A stretch of DNA of 64,000 bases from Cyathus striatus. Taxonomy: Eukaryota > Basidiomycota > Agaricomycetes > Agaricales > Nidulariaceae. A program made the translations under genes and the position numbers. Location: assembly GCA_025738555.1 (NCBI GenBank), contig JAOVFP010000016.1, forward strand, positions 2,046,001 to 2,110,000, read 5' to 3'. This document shows positions 46,077-56,932 of this stretch, piece after piece; position 1 is the first letter of the stretch, and each line of letters opens with the position of its first letter. The notes beneath the pieces were generated by a model. It had not been told where the DNA came from, searched no databases, and saw only the letters and a program-made list of their open reading frames with translations.

Positions 46077-48415
46077 TTACAACTCATTTAACAACCCAAG
46101 TACCATTTCGACGTCATAGCCTGACGAAAACCGGCTGAATTTGTTTTCGATCGTTTTTCTAAATCGTGCGGACGACAACTCTTCCCAGCCTTGATCTGGT
46201 CTTGGATCTGTGGAATTATTCGGAATCTTTGTCAAAACTTCATTTATGTTCGGTCGTTCAGCAGTATCAAAATCCCAACAATCTTGCATAAGTGTCCATA
46301 TTTCCTCCATTAGTCCACGAGAAAAAACCGATTCGGGGGCGCGCGATTCAAGGTCAGGACGTGATGGCTTCTCGCCTCTACCGACTCTCAGCATGACAGT
46401 GTAATCCGAGGGAATTTCATAGAACGGGACTTTTCCAGTAAAAAGCTATTATAAATAGATACACGTCAGGAGAAAGGAATCTTCCTGATAAAACGTGAAC
46501 AACTAACCTCATAACACACACAACCAAATGCGTAGACATCACTTTTCTTAGTTAGAATGACATGATCGATTGCAGGATCAACAAGCTCTGGAGCTTGCCA
46601 GCGGATTGTGCCTCCAGTGGGCACAGTGCTTTGCAAGGAAGACCATTTTAAGACTTCAGAGTCTGTCATTGAGGACAATCCGAAGTCAGCCAGACATGGT
46701 CTTCCAGATGAAGTAACCAGGATATTTGCCTGCAACCAGTGAGCTACATCACTAAGCCAACAGTGAAATATTATGGCTCACTCCTTTGAGATCCCCGTGA
46801 ACAAGGTTTATTTTTTCATCATGAAGGTAGGAAATTCCATAAGCAATTTCTCTCAGAAGATAAAGACGGTCTGCATCAGGAAATCGCTGTAAGTATTCGT
46901 TCACGTTGCCATTATCCATCCAAGGAGACACAAGACATATTCGACCACCCTCATCATCAAGATGATGTATTCCATAAAATGGAAGAAGGTTGGGATGTGA
47001 TAGCTGGCACCACAGAATGGCTTCTTTTATGTATGCCTTTCATTATAAATGCGTGAACAGCCGACACAAGAATGTAGTAGTCGATTATTACGCACTTTCA
47101 GCAGCTTTCTAATATCAGACTTCTGATATGCCTTCACAACCTTCAGACACATGCTAAAATTATGAAAGTGGCCCTGCCGTACTTCGCCGAAGTGACCTTC
47201 AGCCACTACATATCCATATTGTTTTATATCTCGCAGAGTGAAACATTGGGGGTAAAGATTTGACCTCTGCGACAGGCGCACAAGTGCACTCGTGAAGCTT
47301 CCCCGGTTTGGAAATGAAGTGTCTTGTTTATAATCCAGAAGCTAAATTTATCTATTTATTAGTTTGTAAGTTATTGAAGAACATAATCACTTGCTATTTG
47401 AAGTGCATTCAATATAATCTGTGCTTTCTCGTCTCGACAATCCAATAGGGCTTTATACTTTGATTTATTCTGTAATATGCCAACAAAGGTACTGCCAATT
47501 AGATCCTTTTCCGCTTTTTAGGGAATTATGTGAGCATTATATGAAGCCGCATGCTTCAATAACAACTAACCTTCCGATGGTTCAGTCTTTTTTGTCACTT
47601 CCATGACATTTTCAGCTTTAACAATTGATGTATGTGCTGAGCTTCTGCTTGTTATCAGAATATTACCTGAACTTCCGGGTGGAAAGAACTTCTCTAATAC
47701 TTCTGGGGATTCACCTGCATTGTCGAAGACCATAAGCCAATTACTAGTCTTGTTGCGAGGAACAGTGATCTGTAACGGGGTCTGTAATGCTGTAGTAACA
47801 GAGGAACCCTTGGTACGCAATTTCCTGAAGCTTGCTAACATTGTCTTTTTAGATGTTGCATCGATCCAAAATGTAGAAGTGAAGCTATCATCACTTATTA
47901 GTTCCGTAGTAATGATATGAAGATGATACGACTTACTGATTAATTTGATCTTTAAACTTCAAACAAATCTGAGTCTTTCCAACTCCATCCGCCCCATACA
48001 GAAGAAATAGCTTTCTTGAGGGGATATCATTTCTCGAACTGTCGAGTTCAAAATGCTTATGAAGTCTCTGAAGGTATATTTCTTGTCCTACGAAATCCGG
48101 ACATTTAGAAGGAATATTAGCCGTTATGACACCAAAACTGGAATCGCGAGATTCACTAGCTTCCATCTGTATCATTGTAGCCGGGTCAAATATGAAATTG
48201 CTAGATTCGCTAGTCGGAGAGTTGACTCCACTACTACTGGGAGAACTAGGTTCAAGCATAAGTATTGTAGCTGGTTCCCCGAAGGTTCTAGACTCCATAG
48301 CAAGTGACGGAGGTACATCGCGAATACCAAACTCGGAGTCGCTCGAGAGTGGTGGTGGGACGAATGGTATTGTCCGTATATCATCTATATCAACTGATGA
48401 GGCGTTTGTAGACAT
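46077..48415 (-). CDS. NB-ARC-like P-loop / TKL kinase fusion protein F
   Basis: Paralogue of E, 25 kb away. Start at 48415 (MSTNASSVDIDD). A Ser-rich N-terminus precedes DFVGQEIYLQRLHKHFELDS, Walker A YGADGVGKT near 47990, WIDATSKK, Walker B-like NWLMVFDNAGE near 47735 and GNILITSRS near 47655. Unlike E, the linker between nucleotide domain and pre-kinase module holds two in-frame stops, bypassed if 47514-47570 is spliced out (GTTAGT to AAAAAG). The kinase follows: EGHFGEVRQGHF, MCLKVVKAY, HGDLKG near 46790, DFGLSS near 46675, APELVDP near 46585, LMQDCWDFDTAERPN and tail WEELSSARFRKTI. The pre-kinase module has RDEK where others have RGEK. Probably functional if the intron is real, otherwise a recent pseudogene. 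Confidence 0.72.
47514..47570 (-). other. candidate lineage-specific intron in kinase F
   Basis: The 57-base segment begins GTTAGT, ends AAAAAG on the minus strand and restores the frame as PSEA-EKDLIG. The homologous segment in E is coding linker. The branch site is not obvious. Confidence 0.5.
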
Positions 48416-51260
48416 GTAATGGTGAAGTTTTATCTCAACAGTCTGGGATGAAAGCAATAGTTAGCAGTGAAGGACAAGATCGATAAGAGCAACTGAATGA
48501 GTGTAAGGGTCGTGGTGATGGACAGACCGACGCACATAGTCTACCCAATTATGTACAGTCACTGATGGTGATCTCGTCACCTAAGATCAAATTGAGAAAT
48601 AAGACATACAATGTTTCGAATACTGCAATCTATTTATGTTAACGTTATTGTACACCTTCCAAAGAATAAATTAAGGCCGATTTTTGGATGGTCCAGTGTG
48701 TTTCTACGAATATTTTTTTAAACAGCATGCGATCTTGGACAAAACTAGGAAGCCGGTCATAGCGCGGGAACTTATTATTGCGTAGCGCTTAAGTAGTATC
48801 TGATGGCTTAATTAGCCTTAATATCTTATCTTATCAAGTGCCATTGGGCAGCCTGTTGACTCGCGCTTGCCCGTGCTCTCTGCACTTTGCCTTTGCTTAC
48901 TCCGTTGCTCACCACAAAATACTTCCACATAAGCTTCTGAAATGTAATTAAGATACCATTCATTAATTTTCCGACAGTTATTTGGGAGTTGAAAGCCTTT
49001 TCCCAAAATTCCTCCATTTGACATTTCTATGTTCTGAAAATCGAATATTTCTGGTCTCATCACTCCAGCACCTCAAATAAAACTGTAAAAAGTGCGATAA
49101 ATATACTAATATATTCTGGATAATATCAACAACATTTGTGCCAAATTTCAATGTCAGTTTTCAACTACACAATCTGCAGTAGTGTTTTCAACTTATGGTA
49201 GGGGAGATATGGAATATACGTAACTGTTACATACCAATTCTCTTCCTACTGAGAAGTGGATGCAAAGATGCCCGGAAGGCATGGGAGAACTATAATGAGA
49301 ACCTGAAGTGAGTACAGGTGCAGAACATAGAGCAGGAGTGTGGGAAAGAACTGTGGCTTCAGTGTATGTGCTGCACTGCCTGGATATCCCCAGGGAATGG
49401 TTTGTATTTCATGGAAGATGATATATGACAAAGAAAAATGTTCCAGAGTATGAGAGAAGGCTTCACCACTACACTAGGCAGCAGGAGAGAAACCCAAAGG
49501 AAAACCTGGAGTGGGTTTTGGAACTTAAGCATAGGATGAAGTGTATGAAGTTGATACCAATACTGAAGACTACTTAGTACATCTGGAAGACTATATATAC
49601 TAAGTAGGAACCTATAGGTACAAATGTAGAAGTATAATACCAAGAACAAGTCAAGGGAGTAAGTAGGAGATGAAGTCTGGGCAAAGTGGAGTAGGGGCAT
49701 AAATGACACACTCAGAATGCAGAATAAAGAACTAAACTACAAAGGCCATAATGAAACATACAAGTAGGAATGGAAGAGAGGAGTAATAGAATAATGATGC
49801 AGTGAGGCCATCATAAGAGAAACTACATATCTGGGATACCCAATAGAAAACCTGATGGGTTCCAGATACATTCCTGGGTGGGAACATTGGGAAGTGTAAA
49901 CCTGTAGCAGGTATATTCTGGGAATGGACCAGGTGTTTTCAATGGTCATGTGGGAACCTTTGGTAATGTCAGCACAGTATATCCAGACATGGATATAACA
50001 CTAACATACAAACTTAAAGCTTTATTAAAAAATTTAAACAGAGCAATTATGCTATAAAACTGTTGTAAAAGTGTGCTTTATAACCTAAAAAGTGACTGTA
50101 TGGCAGATATGAAGCAGCTGATGGGAAATGGATAGCCAAATAGATGATGTGACAGCATGGCAAGACATATAGTTGTTATAGCATGGCCAGATCTGCATCA
50201 TTCTGCATATAAATTGAGATATATAAAGGCAATACTTATATGTTTATTATTATGGTTTTTGTTTTGCAGCAGACTGGCTTGTTCTGTTAAAAATCCCTGC
50301 TGACTGACTGCTCAATGTGACTGAGTTCCTGATTATGTACTGTAAACTACCCAATATAGTATTTGGCACTTTGCTATCTTTAGACACTCCAAGAATGTGT
50401 ATCAGTTATGCACTCAACCTCTCAGAGTTGTTTCATGTTCCTTTTTCTGTTCCCTCAGTTACTCAGCTTCATCATTGTGTGATCTGTTTCTTACCCTCTC
50501 AGAGATCATACAAGAGTGATTGAAGCAGATGGTGATAATAACAATAGGTAACTTGTACATGGTACAACAAATATATAGTAAAATAGTATTTAAGTAGATG
50601 TAATTTGTATTGTAGAGACAAGCTTGACTTGAGACATTCTAAGTACTCATTTACTCACCTAAGGCCTTCTCACTTTGTGTATCACACCTTGGTTTGATGT
50701 AAATCTCTCATTGAACCTCTGTGGTATTACATTTTTTTGAGTGTAACCTACTCTGTAAGGAATGCACCATGTTATGTGATGTAGTTTACATGATGATTGT
50801 TTGTCTACCACCTCAAGGGCAAAAATTGGGGTATTTAATCATTGCATGCTGTTATGGATATTCAACTATTTGTAGAGTTAGCATATTTCCTCACCCCTTC
50901 TTCTTTTCCTTTTTTCCTTTTCATCTCTGTATCTCAACATCTCATCACTTCGCAGCTGTGCTGCTCAATTTTATTTGATCTTATCAATTAAATATATAAG
51001 GAGTAAGAAGCAGTTAAATAGAAAAGTCTGAGATCACCAAGTATGCATTGTTCTGGACTCACATAATGGTAAAAGGCACTCTCAAGGTATCTACAACTTA
51101 ACTGAACCATTGAGAATGTTCCAGTAGCAGTAGTAGAATATTATAGAAGAGACTTTAGATGGCTACATCCTAGAAAATGTATTGAGAAAGCTCTAGCAAT
51201 AGGTAGTACAAAAGGTATATAAATGTTAGTAGATAGACACATAAATCCAATCCTTTTTTA
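48416..51260. other. AT-rich gene-poor stretch
   Basis: The first part is the promoter side of kinase F. From about 49,200 the composition shifts to AT-rich sequence similar to the gypsy elements downstream. Open frames are short and without domains. It may contain decayed retroelement sequence, but I cannot assign any part. Confidence 0.4.
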
Positions 51261-51273
51261 ATATTTCAAACAG

Positions 51274-51665
51274 TGTGACTGTAAGAATCAGACTCAACTT
51301 AAGGCTAAGTGCTAAGTCTCATACTGTTGCTAAAAGCTAAAAGGGTACATACATATATTTACTTATCTACTCGCTACTTAAGTACTAGATCACTGTATTG
51401 AGTATTGTTGATTGCCAAATATCATTGGATAGTCCAATCAGTAGTAGCATGTGACTTGTTTCAACACTTGCTCTTGGTTGACTTACTCTTCAAGGACTCA
51501 ACTTGACATACACACTACTACATATTCATTCTCTCTCACATACATTGTATTCAATCCAATACTAAATACAACATGGTATGTGTCTTTTCTTGTAGGTGTA
51601 CTGACTCTGTGTATTCATAGGAATACACCAAGATTGCAATCCATTTGCAAATCACAACATTGGTG
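51274..51665 (+). repeat. candidate 5' LTR of the outer gypsy element
   Basis: Runs from TGTGACTGTAAG to AAATCACAACA, giving TG..CA ends, and is followed at once by TGGTGGACACATTGG, which could be a tRNA-primed binding site. It lies about 300 bases before the outer gag start. The matching 3' LTR would be outside the window, so the call is tentative. Confidence 0.3.
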
Positions 51666-51963
51666 GACACATTGGGAAATCTCTCATATGATGTAAGCTT
51701 CCCAACTTCACAAGTCAACTCATTCAAATCACTGTCCCTTATGCTCTAGAATACTAGAACATGGTTTGAACCAGGTGGAACAAGTCAGTACCATACAAGA
51801 CAAATTATTTTTTCCCCTCTCTTCTCCTTTGAACTCCATTGCAAATCAATATTGACAAATGCATCATAATTTTTTTTCCATCTTCCCATTTTATTACTCA
51901 ACAATATACCTTGGTTTTCTTACAACATGTTGATTATCAATCCATCAGTATCACACAGCAATT

Positions 51964-53782
51964 ATGTCAATAACTGATTCCAGTTCCCCAGCTAAGCCAG
52001 TAATAGGCAGAAAGACCAATAATTCAAAAAAGCAGGAACTATTCTTGATCCTTCAGATTATGACACATTGAAAGGAAAGAAAGTAGGAATGGGGGGTCAT
52101 TCCCAGAAAGATCCCCTTGTATCTGATAATGAATATGGATCAGCAGAAGAGACTTCACCTAAGCTATTCCAGATGCAATTAACTGAAGACAATCCTGGTG
52201 TACAGTGGTTAGTATTAAGCAAGTTCAGCAATGTACCAACTGAAACAACTTATTCAGGTGACATAGAAATGTCACACAAATTTTTCTGGCCACTTTGAAT
52301 CTGGCAGTTGTTCTGAAAGAACAAACTACCTTTCATGAATGAAGACTTACTGCTCTAAAACTTGGAGAAGATATACTTAATTGAAATTTCACTAAGAATG
52401 CTACCTCAAACCTTAGTCAACAAATGTGATCTGTATTCAAGGGAGAACTTGATATGCTTCAATCAATGTTTAATACACCCTGACAATATCAATCAACCAA
52501 CAGTAAGCATGAGGGATTTGCAGCAAACAAAGACAAATTCAATAATTTGATGTGCCTGCTATGGAGAAGGCAATCACAGGCAGCAGATGAACTAGCATTT
52601 GCAGGAGAAGGCATTCCTGGCTTTCTGTTATGGGGATCATTCAAAATTGATACCTTCTACAGCACTACAGATTTCAAAATTATTGCTACATGTTTTAGAA
52701 AAGAGGTAGAAGATTTCTTGGTATATCTATGTGAGTACTATGACTTCACTGGTCCTAAAGAGAAAATTAAGACAATACAAGAGACCCTTTACCATCAATA
52801 TCTGCTGGACCAATAATTACTGCAGAAATGACAACAAGATCTTTACCTCATGACACTGGACTTCTGGGAGATAGCATATTGACATACATTAAGCAAAGTA
52901 AGCCATTGATGCTTTGGAACTCCCCTCAGTATGGGGGATCAGTGGCTTATGGACATCCCACAGATTACACTCAAGCTGCAGGATATGGAGCCTGTTTGGA
53001 AAGACTCCTAGCACACCCACAGTTCCTTCTCCTATTAGAAATCCATTCAACTCAGATAGTTCTTGTGACAACAAGCCATCTAAAGATAATAATTCTCCAC
53101 CAGCACCAGTTAAGCCTTCATCAGACCCTGATCCAGACCCATCAGATAATGATAATGACAAAAATAGTGATCTGAAGAAGAGACATCCACACACACCTAA
53201 GGATAACAGGTCTTCTGAATGCTATGAGCCAGTAGATGAACTGAGTTTTAAAGTAACTGAAGCTCAATTCAATACTAAACTCAAGCTGGATATTATCCTG
53301 ATTTGGAATGGTAATATGAATGACTTACATCACTGGTTAGCTAAGATAAATCATTTAAGTGAGCATTCTAACACAATATATATGCAATTAGGTACTTTAG
53401 TTCCAACCTGTCTAACTGATAGTGCTGAGACTTGGTACTACAGTCAAGCTCCCAAAATTCATGCTGATATTGAACAGGATTGGAATATGTTAAAGGAGGC
53501 TATAGGAACTTATTATATAACTCATATGTACTATGACAAAATGTGAATGCATGCAAATAAAGCATTTTATTGTGAGCAAGGCTGCTCAAGAGGGAGACCT
53601 GGAGAGTACTTTATCTGAAAGCAAGAACTTCTCAGTATTATTTACAATTACACTGAGGCTCAAACCATTGCAGAAATCATGGAAGGAGCTCTTAAGTACT
53701 GGCACAATATTCTCACCCCACATTTATACTCCAGAATAAGTGAATTTCAGCAAGCTGTACAATTCCACAAAGACACACTATC
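51964..53782 (+). pseudogene. outer Ty3/gypsy gag, 5' part, interrupted
   Basis: Opens MSITDSSSPAKPVIGRKTNN at 51964 and degenerates through frameshifts. A better part is SFKVTEAQFNTKLKLDIILI near 53245, then WNGNMNDLHHWLAKINHLSE, LGTLVPTCLTDSAETWYYSQ and DWNMLKEAIGTYYI, a layout typical of Agaricomycete gypsy capsid proteins. After further shifts it continues YTEAQTIAEIMEGALKYWHN to FHKDTLS, where the inner element begins at 53783. The frame resumes at 62980. Confidence 0.75.
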
Positions 53783-54289
53783 TGTTACGATTTAGTAGAC
53801 CGAAGTCTGAAATCATACAAGTCCAAAAGTCACGTGACTTAACTGATCCAAAGAACAAGTTAAATCAGTTTTGAAGTAGTTCTCATTACAAGACAAGAAG
53901 CTTAAGTTGAGTAAGAATCAAGTAGTTATTCTTTAAGCTGAAGCTTGAGCTTTACTGTTCAAGTTCCTACTGTTTAAATACAAACTGGTTCATACTAATA
54001 ATAGTATACTATGAGTCAAAGAAAGTATGTAATTACTGTGCATTAATAAGGTGCAGTAAAAGAAGTGTGAAAATAAAGTAAGTATAGTACAGTGATTTGA
54101 TGAGAGTCATAAAGAAGTGAAAGTATGAGAAAAGTAAGTATAAATAAGTAATGACTTACATGTAGTCATTATGAGTCAAAAGTATAAATAAAGCTGTGTA
54201 AAAGTAAAGGTGTTTGGCATCAATGGTTGTGCCAAACATGTCAAAGTAAACTAATTGTAAACAAAAGAAAATAAAGAAAAACCATAACA
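53783..54289 (-). repeat. 3' LTR of the inner chromovirus
   Basis: 507 bases with TGTTA..TAACA ends. Compared with the other LTR it differs by about seven substitutions, all transitions (two of them CG versus CA), and has about 37 extra bases near 53808-53848. Confidence 0.92.
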
Positions 54290-54306
54290 TTACCCCTTTA
54301 TTAAGG
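54290..54306 (-). other. polypurine tract before the 3' LTR
   Basis: On the minus strand TTAATAAAGGGGTAA directly precedes the LTR; AAAGGGG is the likely plus-strand priming tract. Confidence 0.5.
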
Positions 54307-54330
54307 GAAGAGTTCTCCTGAACTCTATTA

Positions 54331-55266
54331 TTAATCATACATGAAGTTGTCAGCTGTGCAGTCAAAGTCATCAATCTTTGCATCCTGTCGGTCCTGGAAT
54401 CGATCCCATGCAAGTTGTCCTGTTGATCTGTTGGGATGTATCACTCCTCTGATATAGTCCTCCTCCATCTTGATGATCTTACCCTTTGACCTCTCCCGTC
54501 TCTTTGACCATTGCCTAGAGACTCTTGTAACTCCACATCCACACTTCTTGTTCTCCTCTGTCCATTGCCGTGTCTCCATGTAGCAGTACCCATTGTCATG
54601 GTCGTGGCTCGCACAATATGTTCTACTGCACAAAGGAGGGTCTCATGGTCAATGGGTCTGTTTCTCCATGCACTTCGAATGGGTGGTGGCAGGATGTAAG
54701 GTGGTCTTGGACGAATTGGAAAGTAGGTATGTGGTTTTACATAATTGGCAGCAGGAATGTTCATAGTGACTGGAGGTGTATTTTGAACAGCTGCCACAGA
54801 AGTAATTGGGACAATTCTTTCTGGTATGTCTGTTAGTTCCACATTGGTAACATTTACCTGATCAGATAGGTGGGGGTGAGGTGTGAGTGTTCTGAACAGT
54901 CCCACTCTTCCAGGGATCCTTGGAGTTGGTGCATGAATTGGGATGGAAGGCAACTTGAATGTTGGTTCCCCAGCCATATTTCTCTCTGATGTTATGGCAT
55001 TTGCCAGGGGTGTCATATTGGTCAAGGGTATTGGATTTTGGAAGGAGGTAAAAATAGCCTCCCTCAGGGGTGTCCTCAGTACAATTGCGAAGTCTGGCCC
55101 AAGATTTACCCAGGTTCCAGGTAAGTTTGGAATGTCCATTCAGGTAGATTCCTCTGTGAATGAGAGCATGATGGGGAGGTGAAGAAGGTGTAATAGAAGA
55201 AGTGGTACCAGGGAGATCTTCTATCTGAGTGGTCTGAGTGTACTGTGCTAAGTTTAGACTTAGCAT
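54331..55266 (-). pseudogene. accessory ORF of the chromovirus, 3' of pol
   Basis: Overlapping minus-strand frames (55266-54862, 55139-54441 and 54633-54331) give a Pro-rich sequence (TPRIPGRVGLFRTLTPHPHL, YFPIRPRPPYILPPP) and a basic end (RQWSKRRERSKGKII..) with final stop at 54331. The best coding frame switches, so one or two shifts are likely. The position between integrase and 3' LTR is where some gypsy elements carry an extra gene, but no membrane segment is seen and I do not recognise it. Confidence 0.4.
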
Positions 55267-56559
55267 ACTTCAAAGTGCTTTGTCTTGCATGTGTTGGCTA
55301 GAAGCTTCAGCTTCCATAGTGTTTCTAAAAATATTGAAGCTTTGAACTAAAGCTTCTCCATTTTCTAGATCAGCTAGGAAGTGTTGAGTGGATTTGACAT
55401 GTTCGTCAGCTACATTGTGATGCCACCTGTGCATTTAGGCATAAAATTGTGCATTTCTACCATTTACAGTATTAAATCTGTATACATTGAAGAACCCCAG
55501 ATAATAAATAAAGATCCATGGACTGCTACAAATTAGCAAGCATTGTACTTATTACCCTTTTAATTTGGGTTAATATTCAACTGTCTACAACATAAAACAG
55601 AGTACAAGTGCTTTCATGTCCAACCTACCATTAGCCTGGTGTGTAGGAAAAGATATTGAATATTGAAAGGACCGCTTTTCTGCCGGTCACATGACTTGTA
55701 TATCATTTTGATACCGCTAAGTTGTTTGTTTGGCATCAGGATTGAAGTCTAACAAATAGTCAATGAAATAAATATGAATTAATGAATATTTCAGAGTGGA
55801 ATAGAATGGTCTATTCTTCATCAATCTGGATGATTCTGGTCTCGTTCTAGAGCTGGAGTCGAGTACATTCTATTCTAGTACTATAGGACATGATTTCACC
55901 GAAGTCCGGACCAGGATAGGGGTAAAACATCGGACACAAGTAGATGTTTTATTATTATCTGCCCAGAGTGACACAGAGTAAGACACTATACCACCTGAAA
56001 ATAAGAGGACTGAGTAGTCTAGAGTGTCCTAATACTTCGGGTTTACTCAGCTCCAAATGACATATGATTGAAAGATACAGGTAAAAGACAGGGAAGTGTT
56101 TCATGTACATATATGTAGTATACAATGTCTGAGGAACTCTTAGTAATACTGCTCTGTTTCCTGTATTTAAGTAGGTACTATAGAGGGTAAGAGGGCAAGC
56201 AGAATAGCGCCTTTCTTGCCCAGGTACAATAGGTATTGGGTAGTGGTTTAGGTCTTTTTGTTTCAAAGATATAGAATTGTTTTAGTTCGCATTTTGGGTA
56301 TTTTTGGAAAGATTTGAAGTTCTGAGACTCCAGTGCGGGCCTAGAACTTAGTGTTTTCAATAAAGCGGTTTCATAAAGAGTAAAGACTTGCTCTTTTTCG
56401 GTTTTCTAAGAAGTTGTGCTAGTAAAAGATTGTTGGTCACTTCTACAGGGTTTGAAGTAGTACAAAGGGTGTATTACTTAAATTCTACAATAAAAATTCT
56501 ATTGTTTTTCGGTTCATTTAGCTTCTAAACAATTGAAGAATACATAAGACAATAAGAGG
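55267..56559. other. non-coding part of the chromovirus between extra ORFs
   Basis: About 1.3 kb without a supportable frame. It could be untranslated element sequence or contain another small insertion; an AATAAAG signal lies near 56357 on the plus strand, but no paired ends were found. Confidence 0.4.
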
Positions 56560-56877
56560 CTACACCCACCTCAAACCCCTCTCACATTTTAAGAGACTTG
56601 TGAATTTTGTAGTGAAGTAAGTTGCAAACTTAGAGCCAATTTCACTACTAGAACACAAGTACCCCTTTTCAACATTTAGAAAGATTTGTTGAAAATCTTC
56701 AACCTTGTCTAAGGGTTCATCAGGGTGTTCAGAAAGATAACAAGTGTGTCAGTAGTTGGTGTTTGAGATGATATGAGGAAGAGAAAGGGGTTCAATGGAT
56801 TGAGCAATGAAGGAGCAAGGGTTGGAGGTGGACTCCATACCAGAAGAAGAAATGTTGTTGATATTGTTGGAAGACAT
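56560..56877 (-). pseudogene. small ORF after integrase, one internal TGA
   Basis: Starts 56 bases after the pol stop, MSSNNINNISSSGMESTSN at 56877, and is open for 105 codons except one TGA (after SNTNY), ending GLRWV at 56560. The middle part, HPDEPLDKVEDFQQIFLNVE, is hydrophilic, and no family is recognised. The single TGA matches the decay pattern of gag and pol, suggesting this frame was coding when the element was active. Confidence 0.45.
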
Positions 56878-56932
56878 GTTGAAGAGATGGTACAACTAGT
56901 TAATCATGGTTAGATTGTAGTAATCTGTCATT

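Noticed and set aside
52067..52816. Independent small genes in the 52-53 kb region
   Set aside because: They are pieces of one decayed gypsy gag reading frame interrupted by shifts and stops.
54441..55139. Envelope gene of a retrovirus-like element
   Set aside because: No signal peptide, transmembrane segment or Cys pattern; only the position would suggest it.
55638..56560. Solo LTR inside the chromovirus
   Set aside because: An AATAAAG signal and a TG start can be found, but no matching end or target duplication.
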